64,000 nucleotides of DNA from NCBI RefSeq assembly GCF_000315625.1, contig NW_005434659.1, positions 770,251-834,250 on the forward strand, in the 5' to 3' direction. Source of the DNA: Guillardia theta CCMP2712 (Eukaryota; Cryptophyceae; Pyrenomonadales; Geminigeraceae). Positions 16,495 to 29,800 of this stretch are shown here, in pieces. The notes under the pieces are model-generated. The model ran no database searches, was not told the DNA's origin, and worked only from the letters and a program-made list of their open reading frames with translations. The translations under genes and the position numbers were made by a program. Positions within the stretch are counted from its first letter, which is position 1; every line of letters starts with the position of its first letter.

Positions 16495-17609
16495 CTACAC
16501 TCTCACGGACCTCGCTTCGATGCGCTTGAGAATATCATCCTCTGGGAGCCATGCAACCCGCAGACACTCCACCTCCCCAGGCAGTATCAGTTGAGGAACC
16601 TGTTGGGCAGAGTCATCGAGGAAGAACAGGACCGAGAGAAGGGCACCTGTAGGAGGACGCCTCCTTGCAGACGGAGAGTCCAGGTGTTGTCGTTGTCTCC
16701 TCGTGGTCTTCCGTGCCATGCGTCTCCTTCTTCCAGACTTTCGATCTCCCACGCCTTCACTCCATTGATCTGTCCCCACGTGTTGGACTTCCCTTTCCAG
16801 ACTGCATGCCACTTGAACGGGCTAACTCCTCTCCAGAATGTCGGATTTCCTCTCTGCGGAGGAGACGCAGCCTCGCTATCGGGCGTTGGAGCTCCGTCCC
16901 TCAAGCATTCTCGTGCCACGATCACTCGAAATATCTTCAAGCCGTCTGGCACTCCTGTTTGCTCTGACCCTCTCTTCCACACAGGAGCATGTTGCACTGT
17001 AACTCGCATCCTGCCGTCGCCATGTCTGAGACAGAGCTCTGTGCTCATCGATCCACTTCGTAACACGTTCGGGCCGTTGACATGACCAGAGCCGACAATC
17101 ACGTGCCTACGAAGATTCCGATGCTCCAGCCGGGCTACCGGCATTGTTTTCGTTTCGACACTGTCATGGCAAGTCTCGCAGTCAGACTGAATCTGATTGA
17201 TCGTCACCAGATGATCGATATTGATTGTGTTTGCATTCATGTCCTCATACACATCCACAGCTATTTTGCTCTCCTGTTCAACATCTCCCATGGCATTGTA
17301 TGTCTGCCAAAGAGCACGCCATAAACCAATATTATTCGTCTTGAAGGCTTCAAATTGCTGCTGCTGATACTTGGAGGAAGAATCATTGCTAGAATCACCC
17401 CTCGACAGATCTTTCTGCAAAGATCCTTTCATGCGGTTGAGAATGTCTTCAGCATCGAACTCAGAAGACGGAAGTTTACATCTGAATGATCCTGCGGATC
17501 GTTGCAGACATGCTCTTCTCCCATGTAGAGGTACCGGATTCGTCAGGAACGAGGAAGATATCTCCATGAAACAGCAGAGAGAAGCCGCAAGTAGACCCAA
17601 GCGCGCCAT
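16495..17609 (-). CDS. plastid-targeted DUF3598-like protein
   Basis: Exon 1 (17609-16647, 321 codons) and exon 2 (16599-16495, TAG) join in phase through a 47-bp intron, giving 355 residues. The start MARLGLLAASLCCFMEISSS is a signal peptide followed by FLTNP, a Phe-led plastid transit peptide. The mature start FEAFKTNNIGLWRALWQTYN is typical of DUF3598-type proteins of cyanobacteria and plastids (a short motif with N-x-G-x-W). Related cyanobacterial proteins have lipocalin-like folds, and some relatives are linked to chromophore handling, but the function is not established here. The second exon ends VAWLPEDDILKRIEARSVRV. Confidence 0.7.
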
Positions 17610-18526
17610 GCCCCCCCCTCACAAACAGGAGCCTCCCCAGTTATAAATGAAAAGATTTTACTTATCTCTTCAAAATCCGTACAAGGTCAACCAAGGTGAG
17701 CTGACCTCAGAGTAATTCTTTTGACAAAATTAAAGGCAGCAAGCCTTCTTCAACAATCAACTATCGAACATTATGTGAATGGTCGGTTATATGTGCGGTT
17801 GTGACGGTTACCAGAGGCTGTGGTGGTTATGAGCAGTTACTGAAGTTGAGTGGTCAAAATCTTTGTTTTTGACAAGTTTGCTCTCTTCACTTCCAGTTTT
17901 CCCGCCAAAAAAATTGACTGGGCGGGAATTGAGATCCACCCACCCCCTTTCTGCCACCACTTTCCAGGTTTCATCACGGGTACTACAAGGTCCCTGCGAC
18001 AAACTCTGGTTTGCGCGCCAAAAATCGATCCACCCTACCCTATTATGCTCCTGCCCACCCACCCCCTATTTGGTCTGGATTTCACATGGTGTTTCAGTAC
18101 AAATCAGTGAAACCTTCCATGACCCCTACCTACGTCTTCACCCCTCCATTGATTACATCCGCCCAGAGTGCAGCAAACCCACCTGCCTAAACCTAGCCAT
18201 GGCTTCCACGAATGCAGATGCCTCCTATGATTTTGCTGTCCCTGCCCCTGCCCCTGCGGCGGCTCCTGCTCCTCTTGCTCCTCTTGCTCCTCTTGCTCCT
18301 CTTGCTCCTCTTGCTCCTGCTCCTGCTCCTGCTCCTCCTGCTCCTGCTCCTCCTCCTCCTCCTCCTCCTCCTCCTCCTGCTCCGGGGAGCCTGGCATTCC
18401 CTCGTGCGAATTGTGTTCCTTTCTCTCCTGCCTCTCGTACTTGCCTATCCCCAGTATCCTATAGCGATCGCAAATTGGGCCTACTCCTTGCAATAGAATC
18501 TGCTGTATTGATCAGATGGCGCAGAT
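17610..18526. other. spacer with low-complexity block before the kleisin gene
   Basis: The open frame at 17863-18549 is mostly a Leu-Ala-Pro repeat made by a tandem DNA repeat and overlaps the start of the next gene, so I do not call it. As the space between two divergent genes it should hold both promoters. Confidence 0.45.
18238..18385. repeat. (CTTGCTCCT)n/(CTGCTC)n compound repeat
   Basis: Five copies of a 9-bp unit (CTTGCTCCT) flanked by CCTGCC, CTGCTC and CTC triplet runs, all pyrimidine-rich on the + strand. It lies about 140 bp upstream of the kleisin start codon. Confidence 0.85.
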
Positions 18527-20695
18527 ATGTTCTACGTCTCAGAGCTTAATCTCAGAGGAAAGGGCCCTCTAGCAAGGTAATTTATTGATTGCCTTGTCTA
18601 CAAGCAGTGACACTCTTTTTCAGGTTGTGGCAAGCTTGTCACAATCCCAAGAAAATTTCAAAGAAGATAGCTGAAGACTTCAGCTATCAAGGTACTCGAC
18701 TCAAGTAGAGTAAATTTGTTGAAATGACTGTCTATGTTACAGAGGGGTTCAAAGCCATTGTTGAACCAGAAAACGACAGAATATATGCTCTGAGATTAAA
18801 TGGACAGCTGCTACTTGGCTTTGTGCGAATGCATGACGCAAAAGTTTCCTTCTTTCAGGATACGATTAAATATGCGCATGACCGGTTAAGTCTTGCATTC
18901 AATGCCGGCTTGTCCAAATCGGTGGATATGAAGATTTCTAAAAAAGCGGACAGCAGCAAGAAAGATAGCATCACCTTGTCTCAAAGCGTTGTAAATGATT
19001 TATCAATGCTCGACATACCAGGTAACTGGAGTATGGTTCGGAGAAATGATCGCGTTACTCAAAAATATGCAGATGAAATTCCGGATTGGCTGGATTCCGA
19101 TGAAATCAAAATGACTCAAACCAGTCAGCCAGCAGGGTTTTATCTAAATTCTCAGCTTGATAAAACTACGGCATACCGTAGGAATGATACAATTAATCTG
19201 CCTGAGAAAGCTTCCGAGCAAGATTACAGCGAAGGGACCAAAGATGATTTTTCTGACATTCTTATGCCATATGAAAACGACTATTCAGAATCAATCAACA
19301 ATCCTCTCGAAATACCATATACGGAATTCGAAGAGAATCAACAAAGCGAAAGCTCTGTTGCAGAGATTGATTTGAAAGAAAGTCACCAGACAAATATTCA
19401 TCATACAAGCGGAATCGATCAAAATACCGACTTGTTGAAAACCGAAAGGAAGCAGAAAAGCTCAATGAAAAGCAACAAGCGCAAATTGAAAATGGATGTG
19501 TGCATTCAAGTTTCCAAAGAGGTATGTAAACTCCTGAAGTAAATGCTGTGGAATGACTTTGATATGACTAAGGAACAGAGAATGTGGGTAACAGACAAGG
19601 AGTGGCAAAAGTATCATCTCTCTCGCTGCTATCAACCATACAAAAAGATGAAATTGACGATGGTCAAAAACATTGTCTCTGCTCCACTTACAACATCTCT
19701 CGGAAAGAGGCTACAGTCTTTTATGATGTGATTTACATATTGATGCTACACTGAAGTGCAATCTGATTTCACGGCAGAGAGCTGGGAATGGCCAAGAATG
19801 CGATTGTCCCGGTGACCAAGCATCTTTCTTTCGTTCAACATTGCTGATATGTTTGCAAAGGCATTTGAAAGACGCCGTAAAATGCTCCGATCCGACCGAG
19901 AAATTTCAGATGAATTGCAAAGTGACTTTGTCAAGTTGCACAACGACGACTTCAACGATGAAAGAGGGATTTTTGACGAGATCGATTTTGCCAACGTCGG
20001 TGAAAGTGATCAAGCTGATTCATCGTCCTTTGCTCTCACTGATGAGCTACCCGAAAGAATCAGAAGAGATTCTGAGGACACAAATTTCTCAAAAATCGTG
20101 CAAAGGAGGTCAAGAGGTATATCTGACGCATTCGAAGCACCGGACGCATTTTCATTTGACGAAAGCCCCCATGAACGATCTTCACGTGCCTCTGGAGTCT
20201 CTAGATTCACATCCTTCGGGGGATTAGAGAATGATTCCGTCAGCAGATCGTTAGAATTCGAATCTCAGACTCTTGGCTTTGGTGAGAACGCACTGAGAGA
20301 GGAGCCTCAATCCATGACGCAGTACAGTCAGATGCCAATGAGTCAGGTAGCTGCGTTTTTGCTGATCAGCTGGATGGAGTATTTGACATTTCTTTTTCCA
20401 TCAGAGGTTGTCGGAACAGTGTCTGAACTTTGCTCAGAAGATCTCCTCTCATTTACCCGATGAGGATTCTCAGCTGTCATTTGGTTCAATTCTCAAGGGA
20501 AGACCCTCCAAACGGACTGCATCAAGATGCTTCTATTTCCTCCTCACACTCATGTAAGATCCCGCGATGCATCCAGAAGACCTTGGCTCTGACAGCTGAT
20601 TTAGGAACGAGAACGTTGTGCGATTGGAGCAAAGCACTCCCTACGAGGAGATACAAATATTGCCGACTGCAAATACGGCCATGTATTCAGCCTAG
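18527..20695 (+). CDS. cohesin alpha-kleisin, Rad21/Rec8 family
   Basis: Exons 18527-18576, 18624-18691 and 18743-19521 join in phase to give the conserved N-terminal domain: MFYVSELNLRGKGPLARLWQ, then NPKKISKKIAEDF, then RIYALRLNGQLLLGFVRMHD. This domain binds the SMC3 coiled coil. The middle is long, acidic and Ser-rich (19100-20340), as expected for separase-cleaved kleisins. The C-terminal winged helix is recovered from three exons: SFGSILKGRPSKRTASRCFY, then an AT|G junction (donor at about 20550, acceptor at about 20604), then NENVVRLEQSTPYEEIQIL, ending TAG at 20693-20695. This domain binds SMC1. Whether it is mitotic Rad21 or meiotic Rec8 cannot be settled by eye. Exon limits between 19522 and 19850 are uncertain. 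Confidence 0.85.
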
Positions 20696-20862
20696 ATTCT
20701 TTTGTGTGTACTTTGGTTGTTAGCACAAACTTCCTCAGGAGATTTCGTCCTCCTGTAGAAGACATTTTCAGAGAAACATCAACCATGAGCTATCTTCCTA
20801 CCTCCTTCTCTCGCTGAAGTTCATCAGCATCATCACCCCAGCTTCCTTCCGACAAGTCTGAA
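20696..20862. other. short gap between convergent 3' ends
   Basis: The kleisin gene (+) and the large channel gene (-) end about 170 bp apart, so their 3' UTRs and polyadenylation sites must be compact or overlapping. Confidence 0.5.
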
Positions 20863-23800
20863 TCACTGATTGCATACTGTGTCAGCACAGATTGGCAGCG
20901 GACTTAGTTTAACATGCCTGCTCGAGTCGGCCTGCGGGATGTACTCCGCATCCGAGAAGATGTTACGATACTTTGGATTCTTCAGGATGTCGTACGACTC
21001 GATACCTCTGTGGAACAGAAGTTCAGATGAGCAGTTGAGCAGAAGATAAGAAACGACTGGAGAAGACTGTATTCCAGGGCCTCCGAGTACTTGAGCTGTG
21101 AGCCGATGTTGACAGCTGCCATCCCATCATCCTCGTCGTCCTCATCGTCCGAAGTTTCAGAATCGTAACCCGCCTGTTGACAGTCATCTATCCTGCTACC
21201 CCACACAAAGAACTTGCCCGTTTCCTCATTTCCCGCAACTTCCGCCTCTCCTTCATCCTTTGCCTGCGCCGATACAAGTCCAGCAGATGTCTGTAGGCAG
21301 GGCCGAGGAAAGCCACAACAATATCCCTTGTCATGATGGCAAGGAGGAGAAGGAACGGGATCAGAGCTGGAGCTTGCTGCAGACGCTCGGCAACCATCGC
21401 TATGAATCCGATGCGCTCTCCCGGCTTCACGGAGAGCTTCCCTCTAGTCGCCAACTCGGTGATCACTGGCACGTAGAGCTGGAAGGAGTAGAGCTGACCG
21501 AAGCTCCAGCATGCATAGCTGAGATGCAGGTACACCGCCCACTGCAAGGTGTCGTCGATGAGCGGAGCAGGTCAAGAGCAACTCAAAGTACCTGAAAGAA
21601 GTTGGATGCGAGCTGGACGAGGGTCGAGTCGATCGAGCCCGGACGCTGGAAGACCTCTAAAAGGGTGATCTTGTCGCTCCAGTAGGCGGTAGAGAAGTAG
21701 AGGATGCCGAAGAAGTACAAGATGGGCATACCACTAGCGTACATGAAGATGACGAAGGTAATGTTGAGCATCGCCCCATACCTCTCCGAGAGCTGCAAGG
21801 ATGGGCCTGCAAAGATCTCGTCGATCTCCTTCTGCGTGAGCGCGTTTGTTTTTGCGATGCGCTGCTGGACCAGAGTGACGGGCCACTTGGCAAACTGCCC
21901 GATGTTGGGGGACAGAGAAGTAGTGAGGACTGTGGGGATGAAGGCGATGCCAACCACCATGTACCACCGCGAAGTCAAGTCTCTAAAGTCTCCAGTGAGG
22001 AGCCCCAGCCCATCCTTGCCCAGCATGGAGAGAGCTGAGACGTAGTAGGTGATGTCGGCGTTGACGATCAGGGAGATCAGCGCTGTGTTGACGAACTGGG
22101 CAAAGAAGACGCTCCTGGCAAGAGAAGCGTCCCTCTCATTGCTGCTGTGCTTCCTCTCGAACTCCACCAGCACCTTGAGGACTGTCGTCAGCACTGCGTT
22201 GATCGCCGACGGCCCTCCAGCGCTGATGATGGTGAGAAGCATCAAGTTCCTCTCGTTGGTCAGGTACTCCTGGCAGAAATCCTTCTCAGTGTTGACTTTG
22301 TTGCCGCAGCCTACAGCGCAGTTTGCACAGTAGCACTTGAGGTAGGACTGGTACACTGCTCGCCCGTCGGAGTAGAGAAGCCACATGATTTGCTCCTGCA
22401 CGTTGGGATCGCGGGTTGGGAGCATCTGCGCAGAAGGCAGGGAAACCTTCCATCTGCAAGGACTTCTTGGCGCTGAGGAGGAGGACGATAGATGCCGACG
22501 AGCAGAGGAGGAGGAAGATGGTTACAAACAGGACCAGCAGCAGCCTGATGCGGCTCTCCAACCCTTTGCTCTGGAGGTTCTCCCATAGAATCACATCCTG
22601 CCTCACGGTCAGCAGAGGTCTCTCGCGAGCTGACGCTCCTTACCGGGTCGGGAGCACGATGAACCTTGAGGCGGTAGCGGTTGCGGAAGAGCGTGTGCTT
22701 CTTGGGAAGGATGCCCTTGAACTCGTCTTCGACCTCCTGCCTGGTGATCTCCGACTCGAACGTTACGAACACAACAACGGCCTTGAAGTCCAGCCTCGAC
22801 CTCATCGCCCCCATCTTCTGGATCAACTTGCGCAGCTTTCGCTCGACTTTCTTGATCTTGTCCTGGTAATCCGCGTAGTGGGTCTTGCCAAACTTTGCCT
22901 GGAGGGACTGCAGCTTCTTCTCGAGCGCCTCCCGCTCGTGGCTCAGCTGCAGCAGTTTGCCGTTGTTGAGGGCAATGGAGATGTGGGAGATTTCTCCTCC
23001 GTGCTCCTGGATGGGGTTGAGCTTGTTGAAGAAGTCCTGCCACTCCTGCTTGTCTGTCGCATCTTGCGGCACGTTGTCCACGATGATGGAATAGTCCGAG
23101 CACGTGCAGCGGTCGCTGTCCGCCGCCTTCGACACCTGGTTCTGTACGCTGAGCCAGTGCATGTACGAGCTGCAGGGGAGTCAGGAGAACAGGAGCAGGG
23201 GAAAGAGGAGGTGCGTTACATGTAGAAGATGAGGACGATGCCGGTGTCTATCGCAGCAAGGATCACTGACACCCAGGCCTTGGGGATGTCGATAAAGATG
23301 TTGTACTGGTTGATCTCGAGGAGGACCAGGTTCCCTGTCCCGTCCTCAGGGCCTCCGATGTTGCCGATGGTGGAGAGGAGAAGGGCAGAGGCCGAGATCT
23401 TCTTGGAGGAGTAGGAGACTCCTGCGTTGTTGAGGATAATGGAGGTGATAGCAAAACCTGAGATGATGGTGAAAGTCTGACCGAAGTGCTTCAGGAACTT
23501 GAAGTACAGCCCAACTCCCTCCCCGAACTGCGCGAGATCTTCACAGGTTGTCGACCTCCAGTTGTATTTGCGCGTAGTTCCTGGCTTCCTGATCCCCACT
23601 GCGTGCATGTGGCTGATCGCTGCGTCAATCGACGGCCTGTCCCACCTTGCCTGCGTCTCAACGACCCTCCTTGACTTCTGCGACCTTCTCCTCCACTCTC
23701 TCAGTCCGATGAGCAGGACAACAATGCCTCCCAGGACGATTGGGACAACCACTTGAGTGGGTTGAGCTGGGGAGTAGTAGAAGAACTCAGACGACTGCTC

Positions 23801-26800
23801 GCTGACGTCGATCCCGTTCATGGAGAGGAGGAGCAGGTCCTTGGTGGAGATTCTTCTTGTGGTCGAGATCGGCTGTCCGGGGAAGGATGGAGCAGAGCAG
23901 TACATCTTTTCCGATCGCATGTAGAGACTCGTCACAAACAACCCATCCGTGCAGTTGGTCTCCTGGCAGGCAGCGGAGCGGTGAACGCATTTCAACCCCT
24001 TGTCCTTGCGCAGCCTCTTGCCGTAAACCGTTATCGGATCTCCGAAGTTTTTGATGGACCTCCGGCCAGGCGTGACCTGCACTGCCTGCAACATCAGCGC
24101 GTCCTGGAAGAATGAGAAGAAAAGGTTTCCGTAGGACGTGAACTGGTTCCCGTTGAGAGAAATCTCCATCGTTACCTCCAGGGTCAGCTCGTCGTCGAGG
24201 AAGACGCTGGACACGTTGGGGGAGAGGCAGTAGATGAGTGAGTCGTTGAGGGTGACCGAAGGCCCCACGAAGTAGATGGAAGGGTTGTTGATCGCCCCGA
24301 ACTTGCAGACTGTCGGGTAGGGACTAAGGGTGAGGAAGCCGGAGCCAGTTACGTAGAGCTTGCTTCCTCCTTGTGCTGGGCCCGAGTTGGGGAAGACTTC
24401 CAGTAGGAGAGGCTGATTGTAATAGATGAACCTGGAGGGGCTGTTGTACGAGAAATCTCTTCCGTTGAGCGCGATCAAAACTTCTGCATACCCTGCCAAT
24501 GAACAAGCTCTCAGTTCGGAGCAGCAAGCGACACCTCTCCGACATTCCTTATCCCCCCTGCGCTCGCTGCCACCAACACTGTTCTGACCTTGGAGACTCA
24601 TTGTCTTCGTATTTCTTCCTAATTTTGGTTTTCTTTCTCCATACGCAATTTCTTCTCATGCTTGTACTTCCTCTCTTCCAATCTCCTCCATCCCTTCTCT
24701 ACCTCTTGTACTGATCACCCCCTCCTCTTTCCTCACAGCTCCTCCTCCCTCACCTGCGTAGGCTGTATCCTTCACCTTGGCGCAGAGGATCCGCGAGTCG
24801 GACAGGACCTGAGCGTCGCTCACTCCGATCCCGAACTTGCACTTGGCAGGGTAGGAGGAGTCGCGGAAGTTGAAGAAGCCCTTGCCCGAGATCGTCACCG
24901 TGGATCCTCCTTCAGCTGGACCCCCGCTTGGGATGATCTCGTAGATGGTCGGCTGCTGGTAGTAGACGAACTTGCCGAGGTTTGAGGGATTCTCAGCTCC
25001 AGCTGGGAAGAACTGCTGGCCGTTGAGGGCAACTCGAAGATCCGCCTTCATGGGGCCGTCACCGGGAGGACTTCTGCAGACAGCTCGAGAGTCGCTCATG
25101 ATCCCACCCTGAGACATGAGGGAAACAATGAGCAGCAAAGGAGAGACAATGTGAGGAGAGACAAGAGAGGAGGAGAACACAGAGGAGGGGGTTGGAGAAG
25201 AGTAGACAAGAGAGGAGGAGGAGCAGGAGGAGCAGGAGCAGGAGGAGGAGGAGGAGCAGGAGCAGGAGGAGGAGGAGCAGGAGCAGAAAAGAAGGAGGGA
25301 GGAGGAGCGAAAGAAACAGACATAAGAGAAGGAGAAGGGGAGAATGAGAATGAGAATGAGAATGAGAATGAGAATGAGAATGAGAATGAGAATGAGAATG
25401 AGAATGAGAGCGGAAGAGGAGGAGGGGGGGGAAATCAAAAATCAAGTGTTCCACCTTGGAGATGATCTGAAAGTTGTCAATGGCCCAGTTGTCAAAGGCC
25501 CCCCTGCCATAGATCGGCTGGACGAGGAAGAAGCTAGCGAGTGACATGTTGCACGGCTGGTTTCTCAGGCAGGTGATCATCTCCTGCTGCACAGGAGGCT
25601 GCGCAACGTTCCGCCGAAAGTTGGGCACTTGCTTCACTACCTGAACGAAGGATTTCTCAGCGTTCAGCGTCCTTGCAGGAACAAAGTCATCCAGCAGCTC
25701 CCATCGCAACCTCTCGTTCCAGATCGGAGGAGACGGCGTACTTGCGGAAGAGGAAGAGGAAGAGGAGGAGGAGGAGGAGAGAGCCTCTGACTTGAGGTAG
25801 AGGATGAGGTCGTCCTGAGCATCAGGGGTCTCACACTCCGAAGGCCACGAGGCATATCCCTTCCTCAGGAAGAACTCGATGTCCGCACCCCTTGAGATGT
25901 CGACAGGGATGGAGAGGAGGTATCTCCCCACCAGCGGATCTTCAGCTGAACCCGTGAACCGCAAAGAGGAGGAGATGTCGGAAACGTTGGTCACCCTCGC
26001 GCCGAAGCCCTGGATGTTCCCCCCTAGCAACGCTGCCTTCACCATCCCCTCCTGCGGGCTGCCCCCACACTGCCTGTCGGTGATGAGCCCGTCCCCGGAG
26101 ACCCATAGGGACTTGTCGTAGAGGTAGTTGTTGCGGTTGAGCGCCAGCACCTGCTCGTAGATGACAGCTGGGTCCACCTCGCTGTTCGCGTACTTGTCCA
26201 GCTGAGCTTGAGTCGGCTCTATCTCCTCCGGCGTCGGATCGAAGTCATCTGCCAGGACTGTTTCTCCCGCATGCTGTTCGCACACCATCAACCTGCCGTT
26301 AATGTCAACGGTGAAACTGCCGTCGTTGAGCCGCTGAAAGCCTCCTGCTGAATCTGTGAACAGCTCTACCAAGGTGTTTCCCCCCTCGGGCCCTCCCGTC
26401 GGCCCGAACTTGACGATGTTGGGCGGCTGGTAGTAGCGGTAGTTGAGGTTCTCCTGCATAGAGAAGTCGAAGCCGTTGAGCGAGACTTGGAGGAGGAGGT
26501 CGAGAACGCATGTGATGTTGTCTACCGTGTTGTACTGCACAGGCCGACAGCCGGCGGCACTGCACTGAGAGAAAGTGCAGGAGGAGATGAAGATGGAAGG
26601 ACGGCATCCGTCTCTGAAGAGATTGAAGTCTTTGCCCGGCCATGGCGCCTGCCGAAGGATCAGGGAGATATAGAGGGAACGATCATCGATCACTCTGCAC
26701 AGCATCATTGAGTCATCTTGGACAGTCGCCGGAGTCACTGAGCAGCCGAACCTGCCGCAGCCTCACCGCCTCCTCCCCTTCCTCCCAGCTCACCTGCACA

Positions 26801-29800
26801 GCGAGTTGCCATGGAAGGAGGTGAAACCGGAGCCGAAGATGGTGACGGTGGTGTAGAGAGTGGGGTCACGGATGGGAGGGCCTCCCATGGGTGAGATAGC
26901 GGTCAGGGTGGGAAGCAGGTAGTAGTCGAAGAAGAGCGAGCCCGTAAAGTCCTGCCCGTTGAGAGAGACTGAGACTAGGGCGATGCCTGAGGAGGAGGAG
27001 GGAGGGCAGGAGCACTCGATCTGATCCTTGGACGAGCTGTTGGTCTTTGCCTCTACTACGCGGGATGCGAAGGAGCAGTACATGCGGTCGACGCCGAAGG
27101 ACTGAAGGCCCTTGCCGAAGATGGTCACTGCGGTACCTCCGACGGTGGGGCCTCCTGCTGGGTACAGGAGGACGAGGACGGGGTTCTCGTAGAACCTGAA
27201 GCGGTCTTCAAGGACAGGGTGAAAGTTCTGATCGTTGAAGCTGATAGAGACGATGACGATGATTGACGTGTCAGTCTGCAAGCGAGGAGTTAGAATTGGC
27301 AACCGTTACAATCTATGCCGAGATTGTCACTGATGTAAGCATCAAACAGAGAGACATTTCGATCATCATCATCGTCATTGTTGTCGTCGTCATCATCATC
27401 ATAATCGTCTTCATCATAATCGTCTTCATCATAATCGTTCATAACTGAAATCACTACCTGTGGAGTGCGACAGGTTAGCGTTGTTTCATTGATAACAGTT
27501 CCTTGCACGCTTGTCTGCCATGCAATCGATGACAAATTGTTGACGTTGACAATAGCTGTTGGCTGCATATTTGCTGGTGCAAAACGACAGAAAGTCTGAC
27601 GGGATTGAGAGAAAAACGAACTTCCTGCAACAATCTGATCACAATCATTGTTGCTGTCGTTGAACAATCATCTTATTTCTTCTTCTCTTTCATCATCATC
27701 ATCATCATCATCATTATCATCAATAACAGCAATAACAATATCAACAATAACAACAATAACAACAATATCATCGTCGTCTGCATCATCTCGATAATTTCCT
27801 TCGCAAATACCGGAGATGGTGATTGACGTGTTGCCGGCGACAGGACCGGCCTGGGGCATCAGGTGGAGAGGGAGAGGAAGAGGGTAGAAGAGGAAAGCAG
27901 CTGAGAACGTCGTATTCCAGCCTCCAACGTTGTCGACGAAGTCTTGACCGTTAGCTGCGTAACTGACAGACGAAAGACCCGGGCAAACCATGGCCGGAGA
28001 GGAGCAGAGGAGTTGGGAGTCGGACGTGACTTGAGCAGGAACGACTCTGTCGCTGTAGAACCAAGTCTTGTAGACTACATCTCCATAGAAGTGGCTCAAG
28101 ACGTTAGAAGAGTTGAGCAACTGCGAGCTCGCTTCCAGGCATCGGAATCGAACCGACGGCACCTCCTTGGTAGACTCGAAATCTGCTCCGAAGATCGTGA
28201 TGGTCGTTCCTCCGACCAGAGGCCCGCTCGTCGCACTGAGATAGGAGATCTCGTTGGGGGGGAAGTACTCGATGAAGATGCAGGAGAGGGACGATGAGGA
28301 AGAGGAGGAGGTAGAGGAGAAACTTGCATTGTGCGATGCCATTGCGCAGGACTGGTTCTGTTGATCCTTGAGCGACGAGGACTCGCTGCTCTCATCTTGC
28401 GCGTTGGGGTAAAACTTGACCATTGCGGCGCTGGCCTCCTTCACCACACCAGAGAAACAGACGACCTCCTCGTCGGAGATCACCGCTGCTATGCTGCTCA
28501 GCGCTCCTACCTGACACCTGCCCCCTCCTTCAGCTCCTTCCACATATCAGTCACAAGCACAAGTACCTTGGGTACCACTGGAAGTTGAGGAAGCCGCGAC
28601 CGCGGAGGAGGAGCGACGCCGACTGGAGCAGAGGAACTTTCTTGGGATAGATCTGCTCAACTTTGGGGTTGACGTAGTAGGTAAAGGAGACAGAGTTCCT
28701 GGCGTCATCTTGCCCGTTGAGCCGAACCTGCAGCGGGATGGTGCGACTCTTGTTGAGGACCTGACCCGAGACGCTGGACCAGGGGGGAGATGTACAACGC
28801 ACGCGATCCGAAGCGACGTAGGCAGCGGGGACAGAGACGTTGAGGAAGCGGCAAACAGCTTCCTTGAGCATTGCAGCTTGCATCAAGCTGCCATAGACCT
28901 CGACCTGATATGAGGTGAGAGGCTGAAGCTCGCTGTAACTCTCCTCCTTCACCGTCGTTCCTCCTCCCTCGGGCCCACCGTAGGAAGTTTTCTCGTTGCG
29001 AGTGTATGCGGGATCAACCGCAAGTTCAAAGGGAATGCTGGAGTAAAGGAGGACGGGGTTGGGGTAGACAAGGAATGGAGCGAAGGTGGAGGAGTACGTC
29101 TACACGGGAGTCATGGAAGTCGAAAGGAAACGCACGTACCTGTCCGTTGAGAGAGACGCGGAGGAAGACAGTGAAGGGCCTATCATGCTAGTCAAATCTC
29201 TACAAATGACGTGATGAGCTCGCAACCTGCTGTTCGCCTTGTCCTGCGCCCCAGGAACGAAGACAGAGGAGCATATCAACTGCCGATCGAGCTTGTCAAG
29301 CATTGACACCGACATCGAACAGAGTTGAGAGGCTTCACATGGGTGTCGTTGAGGATTATCCCTTTGCTCCACGTCGAGCTTTCTTGTCCTGCATCTCCGA
29401 ACCGGCATCGAACATCGTCTGCAAATTCTTTGTGGAAGCCAAACCCTATCACGGTGACTGTCGTTCCTCCCTCCACACTGCCACTTTGAGGGATGGAGGA
29501 GACGATCCCGGGAAGGCAGGAAGAGGACAAGGAGCCACAGTACTGCGTTGCTCGCGTAAGATCAGCAAGCCTCTCTCGCCAAGACTCACCCTGGAGCAGT
29601 TGGAAGTACAATCGCTCACGATATAATAGGTCTTGCTCGTCATGGGGACCGCAAGGAAGTCTGACGTCTCCGAGAGGAAAGGTGGAGGAAATGTGCTCGA
29701 GGCCGGGGCAGCAGGCGCTCCCCGCACGAGAACTGAGAGTGTATATCCTCCCACTGCCATCTCAAGTGCTGCTGGGCTCGAGCTGAACTTGGCCATATCA

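Noticed and set aside
18104-18493. Glu/Gln-rich - strand protein
   Set aside because: Generated by the CTCCTG/CTTGCTCCT repeat; no supporting sequence beyond it.
22416-23225. 269-residue + strand open frame
   Set aside because: It lies antisense to the RRM-like loop of the channel gene, whose - strand frame matches a known fold; the + frame is a shadow of GC-rich codons.
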